Part shown: positions 37,779 to 47,244 of the stretch, piece by piece
How positions within the stretch are numbered: the first letter of the stretch is position 1
How the letters are laid out: every line of letters starts with the position of its first letter
Source of the DNA: Hawksworthiomyces lignivorus
Taxonomy: Eukaryota; Ascomycota; Sordariomycetes; Ophiostomatales; Ophiostomataceae
Reading direction: 5' to 3'
Length of the DNA stretch: 64,000 bases
Assembly: GCA_002917075.1 (NCBI GenBank)
Contig: NTMA01000033.1
Span: forward strand, 1-64,000
The notes under the pieces: generated by a model
What the model was told of the DNA's origin: nothing
The model's database searches: none
What the model saw: only the letters and a program-made list of their open reading frames with translations
Program-made: the position numbers and the translations under genes

Positions 37779-39536
37779 CTATGCATCATTCTCCTCTCCG
37801 TCCTCCTCGTCCTCCTCTGCCTCGTCGCCGGACTCTGGCTCTTCCAACTCTTCGACCACGAGGCTCGCCGACTTGCCGATGGCCTCGAGCAGCGTCTTTG
37901 TCTCGGACGGCTCGTGCACTTCCCGCGGCATGACCGAGGCGATCCGGAACTTGTAGTCGTGGACGTAGCCCTCCGGCTTGGTCGGCTTCTCGCTGATGGG
38001 GCCGGCGTCGGCAGCATCCTCCTTGTCCTTGTCCTCGTCCTCTTCTTCTTCCTCCAGCTCGATGTTGTAGCACTCCACAAACGCGTACAGGTCCTCGACG
38101 GTGGCGCTGCCCGCAAAGCTGCGGCGGACGCGCTCGCCGCCGCGCGCCTCGGGCAGCTTGATCGCGACGCGCACGACGTCGGACGCGCCGGCGGAGGGCT
38201 CGGGCGCCTGGTGGTCGGCCCGCCAGAGGCGCCACTGGCGGCGGAGACGCTTCTGGCGGGCGGCGGCGGCGGCACGCTCGCGGGCCTGGCGCTCGGCCTC
38301 CAGGCGCTGTCTCTCAGCTTCCTGGCGCTGGCGGGCGCGCTCGCGGTCGCGGGCCAGAGAGCGCTCGTAGGCGTCGTCCTGCTCGGCGCGGATGTTGCGG
38401 CTGGTCTCGTTGGCGACCCGCACCGCACGCACCGCGGCCAGGTCGTCGGCGTACTTGCGGATGACGGCCTGCAGTTGCGTCGCAAACACCTGCGGCGGGA
38501 TGGGCCCCATCATGCGCTTGACCGTGCCCATGCGCGTGCTGCTGCCGCCGCTGCTGCCGCCGCTCCCCTCCTTCGGCGTGACGCACACGACGGCCGCAAA
38601 CGGGAACTTGGTGCACTTGAACTCGCCCGCCACCTGGTAGGCCTCGACGTCCCGAACGTTGCCGCCCCAGAGCAGTATGTTGCTGGCCGGGTCTTTGATG
38701 ATCTCCACGACCTCTGGCGCCAGCAGCGTGTTGCGGACGAAGCTGTGCGTGTCGTCGTGCTCCGGCGACAGCAGGACCACGAGGAGGTACATCGGCTCCG
38801 TCTTGGCCTTGTCGTAGGCGTGGGCGTAGCTGGTCTCCAGGAAGGGCAGGTCTTTCGAGTCGTAGCTCTCCTCGAATTCGCGCTTGAACCGTGCGGCAGC
38901 GTCGCGCGGGTTCAGCTGCCGACGACCGCTGAGCCGCGTAGGGGTGGTCCTGAACCCTACGAGGCCGGGGATGAGGCCTAGAATGTACTGCACTGCCCGC
39001 CACAGGCCCGCTAGAATGCGGTAGCCGAGATGGAAGGGGGATAACAAGACGGCGAGCATAAATGGAGGCCGCCAGACGGGGTTCGGTGGTGGTGGAACGA
39101 CTCGGCGGGCTACTTCTGTCCTCTCGGCTGTCACTCTCTGGTTGTTCTCATCGACAGCATGCATAGCCGCCTGGAGTGGATCGAAGGCATTCGGCCGGAT
39201 ATGCCCGGGCTGGAAGGGTGTATTGGGGTTGAGAGGGTCATGTTGCGGTGGATTCTGTTGTGGGTGAGCGTCTAGATCGGGAATGGTCTCTTCACCGTCG
39301 AAGAATTTTGCAATAGCCACCTAGACACAATGTTAGAATGCGACCATTCAACCGGTAGAGAGCAGATGAGGGGCATTTGTCGGGACTGGGAAACACACAG
39401 GTACGCTCCAGCGAGACCTCCGTAGGATGGCAAGCGAGGCCGTCTCGTCTTCATTGGTGACGGCCATGAACTGCTCTAGGGCTTCTTGTTGGGAGGGTGA
39501 GAGTTGCTCGGCCTCGTCGGCCGCTGGTGTCTCCAT
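37779..39536 (-). CDS. UBX-domain ER membrane protein (UBX2/FAF2-like)
   Basis: Exons 39536-39405 and 39320-37779, intron 84 bp, 557 residues. Architecture matches yeast Ubx2, fission yeast Ucp10 and human FAF2/UBXD8, which recruit Cdc48/p97 to the ER membrane for ERAD and lipid-droplet control. Seen: an N-terminal UBA-like helical segment (residues about 10-50, reading QQEALEQFMAVTNEDE and, across the splice, VAIAKFFDGE), a Pro-rich linker, a hydrophobic hairpin at about 130-167 (LAVLLSPFHLGYRILAGLW, then ILGLIPGLVGF), a UAS thioredoxin-like domain (about 175-335, with LPFLETSYAHAYDKAK and ILLWGGNVRDVEAY), a charged coiled coil rich in Glu/Arg/Gln (about 345-405) and a C-terminal UBX domain (VVRVAIKLPEARGGERVRRSF). 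The UBX domain is split by a long acidic insert, EEEEEDEDKDKEDAADAG, before YKFRIAS. The frame ends in another acidic tail. Confidence 0.9.
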
Positions 39537-42174
39537 GGTGCACGCGACGGCGAGCAAGGCTCAACTCTGTAGGGATCTCTTAAAAGCCTAGGAAACGCAC
39601 GCGATAATCGAAGACTATTTAAATCTAGCAGTGCAGGAAAGAGTGGATAAAACGATAAGCCGCCTCGATGACTGTTTGTGTATCTGTATCACCTCCACGA
39701 GACTGCTGGGTTCAAGAGGGTCAGCTGGAGAGAGGGAGATGGAGAGAAAAGAAAGAAGGTGATGCGGGAACGTGAATTTGTCAAGCAAGTAAGAGAGAAT
39801 CGATGCGGTGATCTCGCCCGGCTCGCTGTCGTTGGCATCGGCTAGTCCTCTTTAGGGGAAAACTGGTAGCTTGCACCAAAGGCCAGTTGGCAGCCAAAGT
39901 TATTAGCTGTCTGTCCATTAAATACGGCGGGAGGCGGATGTGCGCTGATTGGCTGGTTTTTCTGGAGAGCTTTGTGATCCACTAAGCAGCAAACGGCTTG
40001 CGTGCAAGCTTGTCGGGAATTGTGATAGCTCAAGCACTCTGCGGCGGCCAGGTAAATAAATAGGCGGGCAAGGCTGTGAAAACGGGCGAAAAGTAAAACG
40101 CAGATAGAGCCGCGATATTCTCAGCGAGAATTGTTGTGTTAACATTGACTTGTCTTCTAGCAGCATGATGCATGCGAATTGAGAGACTTCGTTGTCAAAT
40201 ATGATTCTAATTTGAGATACGAAAGAGGACAGCCATAACAGCAAATGACAACAGATGTCAAAGAATAAGCTAGCGATGCGTATTGCTTTGATCGTGGTGA
40301 GAGCACAGATGCCTATGAGCATTGGTATAGGTGAGAAGAGGAGCAATAGGTCCAAATGCTGGAAGCGACTAAGAACTACTTCAGCATCTCTCTCTGTAGA
40401 AAGCACCTCAAGGCTGTCCATCTATGGTCCCAACTCCTTTGACCAATTGTCTAGGCAAAAAAGGCCAGAAAAAGGTAATTCGATGTAAACATCTGCACCC
40501 CTATTACGTCTTTCTTAAATGAAGACGGAACGGAACACCGTTTGTGTCTCACCAAATCCACTGCTTGGCCCCCATGCTCCCAACAACTGCCAGGTTGCCG
40601 AGACGAGGACCCGTTTTACTCTTGGATCCTCGTTCCGGAGAGGAACCAGCATTCGTGTGCAGCAGCGGCGGATGAGACATAGCATTCTGCACCTCCACAC
40701 CCAAAGACATGAAGAAAAGAAAGAAAACGTGCATTTATAGATAATCCAAGTATGAGGGTAAGGCTGCCTTGGCTCTCAACCAACCGGCCTAGTAGAATCG
40801 CGTTTTGAGCTCGTGGAGAGCGTATCGCTTTCCCGAGGAGCCCAATTTCTTGAATATCTAGCTGTGGACCCGTAAGAAATCTCTCAATGGCACTGTCGTG
40901 ATCCTCGTCTTCTTGTCTTTCTTGCGAGACGCTGTTGGGGACGACTCGTCAGGTGGTCAATATGCAGATTGCCTGTTTTTGCTTATACCGCCAGCCACAG
41001 AACACGCGACTGTCAAATATGCTTGTTAGGATAGTACTTTACTCCATTACTTTAACCAACATAAATCAAAAGTATATCGTTAACGATACGGCCTCTTTCC
41101 CCTACGGTCAGCGGGGTAACGCCGCCCAGGTCAATGCGGATCGAAGACATCGGTAGCGCTTTCCTTGCAACCTCGCTCCCCTTTCGTTCCTTCCCCTTTG
41201 TCCCTCTGGTCCAAACTCAGCCCAGGCTATTGCAACTCACACCCCCCCCGTTCCTTCCCCCCCCCCCCAAAGGACCCAAAATAGAGCCCACGTTCTTCCG
41301 CTCCGCTCGTCACTCCTCAACCTCATCCCGGCTTCTGATCCTATTCTCATATTGACACCCTCAATGGCCTACCTGCATTCTCTCTCACTCAATCTCGCCC
41401 GTTAAGCACAACCTACGTCGGTCATTTGCGCGCCGCCTCTTCTTCTCTCTTACTCCTCCTCCCCTCCTCTTACTCATACTATCGTGCGCGTCGCCCGGCC
41501 TCTACTTCGGGTCCAGCTATTTTGATCACTCCGACCGTCGTCGCGCCGACGCGCTCTCTCTTTGCGAGCTTCCTTTCCCTTTTTTCCCGCTAATTCCTTC
41601 GGCCCTCGGATTGGCGACGTCATTGTCTTGGTATTCCATTTGCTTTTGCATATTGCACCGTTAGAATCATATCGTTACCTGGAACCTATCGGCGCCGCTC
41701 GCGTCGCGACGCAAGACTGAAAGCATTATGGCTGCACGAGTCTGGAACTACCGAGTACGTCCCACAGCATGACGGGTCGCCGCCTCCGTGATTTCGCTGG
41801 CTGGCATACGACATCGTCACTCTTCGCCCTTTTCTCTGCCATTTCTTCTTACCATGCGACGCGTTGGCTCTCTGCTAAAACTGCTCTTCTCCACTCGAAT
41901 CAACAGAGCCTCTAGAATAGGTCATCGGAAGGAAGACAACCTCGACTGCCGAGTTCGCGCGATCCGAAAAACAAGCACATGGTATTAGCCAATGGCAATG
42001 GTATGACACTCCCGTGACTCTGCTCTCAAGACGACATATCCCTCCAGCCTCTGACTTTGCCCTCTCACGCCTTTGAGCAGACGACGTAAAACACGCATAT
42101 CCCTAATCTACAATTACCTATCCTATCTATACAACATCGTTAAGTCAAGCCATGCTACACATCCGGCCGCGAAC
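39537..42174. other. Divergent promoter region between the UBX gene and PAN3
   Basis: 2.6 kb. No supported gene. The last kilobase is strongly C/T-rich on the + strand (about 41160-41660, including long C runs at 41241-41270), as upstream of other genes here. A CCCH zinc-finger exon for PAN3 was looked for in all forward frames between 41400 and 42340 and not found. Confidence 0.5.
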
Positions 42175-44863
42175 ATGGCGTCCAAAGACCTGTACGTGCC
42201 CCTCGCCGATACACGAGCTTCCATGTGCTCCACGTATCCAGATTAGATAGCGCTTGGAAAATTTGTGGAAATGAGGGCTGTCTCGGCATGCACGCGTGCG
42301 GCCACCCAAATCGAGCTCAGCTGATTGACCGTGATTTAGATCCTCGAAGAAAATGTTAAACGGGGACTCTCCCGTCTTTACTCCCGGAGCCGGCCACTCC
42401 CCACTTCGGAAGTCCTCTGCGCTTCCCCTCCAAGCAGCGAATGCTGCTCCTTTCACCCCCAGAGGCTCGAGCGGTGTGTACCGATGCCCCGGTGGTCATT
42501 GTGCTGCACTTCTGTGTATAATTTGAAATTTGAACGCCGGGCACTGACTTGCTTTTGTCTCCTGCAGCCGTTTCTACCAGCGGCGCGTCATCCTCTGCAT
42601 CTCCACGTGAGCAGCTCCGGGATCTAGTTGCTAGCAAGGAGCCGGGCCAAGCGGTGCCGCGCGCCGACACAACTTCCTTTAATCTTGCCAACGTGCGCGA
42701 GTTTGTGCCTCGCAGTGTTGAATCAGCGTCTACGTATAGCATTGCCTCCGCCAAAGAGTTCCAACCCAGGGGCGACCGGTCTCCCTTTAATGTTGCAAAG
42801 GCCGTGGAATTTCGGCCCCAGTCCCAGGTTGCCGTGCCTCCTTCTGCAACGCCTTCTTCATCCTCCTCCGTTCCCAGCCAAGCGCAGCTGTCTCCACAAG
42901 CGTCACAGCAGTCGCTTCACCTGCAACAGCCCCAGCATATGCCTCTGGCAGCTCAGCAACAGCAGCAACAGCATCTTCAGGCTCTGCCGGCGCAGAACTC
43001 GCACATGAGTGTCCCCACTGGCCCCGCACAGGGCTCGCAGATGACAATTCCTACTGGTCCATCTCGGGGAGCAAACAATTCTAGCAACAACATCGATTTG
43101 AATAACCGCGCTGGCAATGCCGCCGCGGCCGCTATTGGCATGACACCAAACGTCGGCGCCATGTCTATGAGCTACGGGATTCCTCCAGGCAGCGAAGCTC
43201 AGCTTGGCCAAGCCGGCGGGCTTTACGATGGTTACAACCTCGGCGCCGCCGGAGCTACCGCTGCAGCCTTGAATACTTCTCCTTACAACCCATATGCTAC
43301 AACTAGCCAGGCAGCGGGTCGCGACGCGGCGGCCTATTACCAAGGACAGACACAATTTGCTCCTCAGCATCAGCCTGTGCGTGTTCGAACTACCGTTTGC
43401 TCATATTCCCTCAGTGTCTTTTGTTTGTTTCACCAGTTTCCTGCCTTTCTTCAATATGCTAACTCTAAACTAGCCGGGAGAGCATTTATATTTCCCCCAA
43501 GGCCCTCATCGCCAGGATCTGCTTCCCCGGCAACGCACCGTACACGATTTCTTCCTGCCTGAGAAGCTCCGTCAGGACGTTCACATGAAAGCACGGGCAG
43601 GGAATCAAGCCGCGCTTGTTTGTACGTCTATATCTTGCAATCAAACATCTGTGTTTCAAAAGCTTCTAACATTCCACAGTATCCGTCAATGTCGAGAGCT
43701 ACCACTCGCTCACGCCTCTGGACACGAACAGCCATAAGGTTGCTGGTTCGTTTGGCCGTATTACGTGGCTCTACAAGGCTGTGGCTAGCAAGAATGGCAA
43801 GCACTACTGCCTCCGGCGCGTGGAAAATTTCCGCGTCAGCAACGAAAACGCTCTCCGCGCGGCCCGTGATTGGCGTCGTGTGAACAGCGGCAGCGTTGTC
43901 ACCGTCCACGAGGCGTTCACCACGCGGGCTTTCGGCGACAGCTCTGTCGTATTTGCAATGGACTACTTCCCCTTATCCGTGACTCTCATGCAGTATCACT
44001 TCCCAACATATGGCCAAAACCGGCCGCGCGGTAATGTCACCATCCAGGAGACCATTTTATGGGGGTACTTTGTGCAAATTGCCACCGCCCTACGCGCCAT
44101 CCACTCTGCCGGCCTAGCCGCCCGGTCCATTGATCTCACCAAGATCATCCGGACGGGTAAGAACCGCATTCGCCTCAGCGGCTGCGCTGTGCAGGATGTG
44201 ATCAACTACGACCCAGCCCGCCGTGTTCTCGACTTGCAGCAGGATGACTTTATTCATTTTGGCGAGGTCATGTTCGCACTGGCCACCTACACACCGCCCA
44301 ACGAGCTCAAGAGGCCTTTTGCTCCCTTGGATCAGATCCCCGAAATCTATTCGCACGAGCTGAAAGCAGCAATTACCTGGCTGCTGACGCCGCCGTCCGC
44401 TGCGAACCCGAGCACTAAGAATATTGAGTCTCTGATCAACGGCATATCAACCCAGATGGCCCGCTTCTTTGACATGTCGCTGCAGGAGAACGACGGACTC
44501 ACCTCGCTCGTGTTCCGCGAGGTTGAGAATGGACGCGTCGCCCGCATGCTCATGAAGCTGGGCACCATCAACGAGCGCGAAAACTACCAGCGAGACGCCA
44601 CATGGGCCGAGCACGGCCCACGCTACCCGCTGAAGCTGTTCCGCGATTACGTCTTCCACCAGGTAGACGATGCTGGCCGCCCCGTCATTGACGTATGGCA
44701 CATGCTCTCGTGCCTGAACAAGCTTGATGCCGGCTCGAATGATGTCGTGCGGCTGTCGAGCCGCGACGGCCGCACGAATCTCTTCGTCACTTACAAAGAG
44801 CTAAACAAGATGGTTCAGCGCTCGTTCAACGACCTGGTGCGGGCTGGCCGGCGCCACAACTAG
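42175..44863 (+). CDS. PAN3: PAN2-PAN3 deadenylase regulatory subunit PAN3
   Basis: Proposed exons 42175-42191 (17 bp), 42340-42473, 42568-43376, 43474-43621 and 43680-44863; 763 residues, all phases agree. PAN3 brings the PAN2 nuclease to poly(A)-binding protein for mRNA tail shortening. Seen: DSPVFTP and QAANAAPFTPRG blocks typical of the PAN3 N-terminal region, three PAM2-like motifs ending in EFVP, EFQP and EFRP (about residues 87-134), a Gln/Ala-rich low-complexity region, PHRQDLLPRQRTVHDFFLPE leading into the pseudokinase domain (LTPLDTNSHKVAGSFGRITW onward), and the C-terminal knob (RDYVFHQVDD, LNKLDAGS, TYKELNKMVQRSFNDL). The pseudokinase lacks HRD/DFG, as normal for PAN3. Exons 2-5 are firm. 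Exon 1 is inferred from a GTACGT donor and phase only; it omits the N-terminal CCCH zinc finger usual in the family. Confidence 0.93.
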
Positions 44864-45067
44864 TCGCTGGAGGCAGACCAGCAGCCCGGCGATTTGCACC
44901 TATCTGGACCATCGAACAGCCCCTGCCATAGGGCAGCACCCTGGGATGGCATACCACCTTGCACACCCCCAACTCCTTATCCTTATCCTACCGCAGCGCC
45001 TTATCCTTATATGAACCTTAATTCTCCGGAGGGGGCTTGGGCCACCCCAGAGCCTTACTTCCCCTAT

Positions 45068-45247
45068 TGGCCCAACCCTCAACCAGCACCTTATGCACCC
45101 TTTTGGTCCAGTCCTCATCCAGGATCTTACGTCCCCTTTGGGCCCAACCCTCAACAAGAACCTTATGCATCCTTCGGCCTCAACCCTCAACAAGAACCTT
45201 ATGCCTCCTTTGGGCCCAGCCTTCAACCAGAACCTTGTGGCCCCTTT
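45068..45247. repeat. 36-bp minisatellite, five copies
   Basis: Five tandem 36-bp units just after PAN3, of the form ggcccaaccctcaacaagaa followed by ccttatgcctcctttg. In the PAN3 frame they read as 12-residue units such as GPNPQQEPYASF. Copies differ at several positions. It continues less regularly to both sides, with CCTTATCCTTAT motifs upstream from about 44977. Confidence 0.85.
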
Positions 45248-45295
45248 GGGCCTCCTATGGCACCTTACTCGTCTCCAGAATTCCCCCAATTCTAC

Positions 45296-45403
45296 GAACC
45301 TTACCAATGCTGGGAACCTCATCAATTCATGGGACCTTACCAATCTTCGGAGGCTTACCAATGTTCGACAACTTACCAACCTTCAGGATCTTATTAACCC
45401 TCA
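45296..45403. repeat. 18-bp tandem repeat, six degenerate copies
   Basis: Six 18-bp units such as gaaccttaccaatgctgg and ggaccttaccaatcttcg. Half the length of the neighbouring 36-bp unit and sharing its CCTTA core, so both probably come from one expanding element. In the PAN3 frame they read as hexapeptides of the type EPYQCW/GPYQSS. Confidence 0.8.
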
Positions 45404-46441
45404 ACAAATTTCTAGATCTCGGTCTACCGTGGCATCTTATCCTTATAGTGCGATACCCAATAGTTTACAAGAACAACGACTACGAAGAGTTCATATCCGG
45501 CTAGAAGATGTCCGTCTTGGAGCCGTACGAACAGATCATAGAGGTGGCCATGACGACATACAATTCGTTCTCAAATACTTTTTACTTCATTTCTACGTTA
45601 GCTGGTAGGCCCGCCTAGCAGGGATGCCAGAAGGTGACGAGAATGGGCCGCTGTATTTTGGCCTACAGAGCAGTAGCATTTTATTTGGCTGCTTTTGTTT
45701 CACTCTTCGGGGCGAGCATTGGGAAAAGAATATGGCCAGAGCGATGAGTTCGAGAGGGAAAATACCATGTCAGTCAGGATCTGTGTCAGGTTCGTGTTGC
45801 AGAGTCGATGTCAGCTCGCTGACGTCTCTTGTTGTGCTTTTCCCCATTGCTTTTGTTTTATTTGTTTGCTTTCCTTTTTCTGTTTTACCTTTTTTTGTAC
45901 CTTTGTAGGCTGTGCAGAGTCGCCAGCCGGCAAGAGAGAGCGTATATGTGCACCCGTCTGTGTTATTGAACAGCAGATGTGGTTTTGAAGCTAGCGAGAT
46001 AGAAACAGCGAGACAAGCCAGAAAAAAAAAATGAAAAGAGACACTTCTATTACTTTTGTTCCGAGTCCAGAAGAGCTACGTCACCCACCGTTTAGTGATG
46101 GATATTATGTGAACCGCATTCATAAGGAATCCAGGCATAATTTTTCTTTCCTCCATTGTCAATGTCCTCGCCTCTCCTTTTTTGCCCACGCCGCTTTATT
46201 TACTTGGTAGACCGCCTCAGCCACCGCCGAGGCCGAACTTCATCCACATCGCCGTTTGTTCCGCGGCTTAATCCCTGCGCATCAATTGGACAGAATGGGA
46301 TCAAGACAGCGCAGAACGTGCCGAGCAAGATAATAATACAGCTGTACTCCAGGCGCCCAACATGTCCCCCAAGTTCCGCTTTCTCTCTGAGATAAGGTCT
46401 TTGCTAAAACCTTCCGTATCTGAGCAGCAGCTGTGCTTCGC

Positions 46442-47244
46442 TCAATCAGAGTCCTCCTCCGCCTTCGGCGTGTACTGGTACGCTGGCGTGACTTTGTCTG
46501 CACCGCCGGCCGCGGCCCCTTCTTCCTCTTCGTCTGCTACCGCTAGGTACGGGTTGCTTATGCTCTCGCTGCCGTCGACGGGGTAGAGGGTCGTGATGTG
46601 GGTGCCGCGGATGACCGCCAATCCAAGCGAGCGGGCCTTAACCTCGCCTTCCGCATCTACAAAGCAAAGAGACAGAAAGTTAGGGCATAATAACGTTCAA
46701 AGGTAAGGAAAGAGCGACGGGAGAGACCTACTGCGCATCTTCTCTTGGGCATCGTCGAGTACCATATTGAGCAGCGGGTCAAACCCCTTGAGGGTGCCAG
46801 ACACTAGGAAGAGAGCACCGTGTCAGCCAAAACCAAAAAAAAAAACCCCTCAAGATCCCCTCTAAAGTCAGCAAAAGTAGACACAGCACACTCACCCTCG
46901 CGTCCGCCGTTGAACTTGACGTAGATCTCGCGGTTCAGGTACTGGCCCAGGTCGAGGATGTTCTCCTTGCGCGGCGCCGCCTCCTTGTCGCCGGCCGCAT
47001 GGCCGCCCCGCGCAAAACCGCTCCCGCCGCGGTCACCGCCGCCGCGGCCACCGCCCCGCGAGAAGCCTCCCCGGCCCTCGCCGCCGCCGCGACCACCACC
47101 GCGCCCGTACTGCTGTCCGCCACGACCGCCACCTGAACCGCCGCGACCGCCGCGGTACTCGCCGCCGCCGCGGCCACCACCCGAGCCGGCGTTGCCACCT
47201 CCTCTAGAGGCCGGGCTGTACCGGCCGCGGAATGGTGTGGACAT
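46442..47244 (-). CDS. LSM7: LSM7 with RGG-rich N-terminal extension
   Basis: Exons (coding order) 47244-46896, 46803-46732 and 46656-46442; introns of 92 and 75 bp; 211 residues. LSM7 is part of the Lsm1-7 (cytoplasmic decapping) and Lsm2-8 (U6 snRNA) rings. Seen: residues 1-83 are almost only Gly, Arg, Ser and Tyr with about a dozen RGG/RGGG units; the Sm fold follows with KENILDLGQYLNREIYVKF (Sm1), VSGTLKGFDPLLNMVLDDA across the first splice, and the Sm2 block LGLAVIRGTHITTLYP. The KENILDL start and the position of the introns are typical of LSM7. A Glu/Ala-rich tail ends the protein. The Sm part alone would be about the usual family size; the extension roughly doubles it. The ATG at 47244 is used because it begins the RGG region and the frame upstream lacks another good start. 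Confidence 0.94.

Larger units (their letters stand above)
44864..46441. other. PAN3 3' region and spacer to LSM7
   Basis: 1.6 kb. The first 550 bp is the composite minisatellite described above, open in several frames at once; the rest (T-rich around 45835-45905, A-rich at 46021-46037) looks like ordinary flanking sequence of two convergent genes. Confidence 0.55.

Noticed and set aside
37914..38981. Forward frame of 355 codons
   Set aside because: Antisense shadow of the UBX-domain gene, rich in Leu/Ala/Val/Gly only.
42241..42335. CGNEGCLGMH as a possible PAN3 zinc finger
   Set aside because: It has C-x4-C-x3-H but lacks the first Cys at the right distance, and its frame does not agree with the splice into exon 2.
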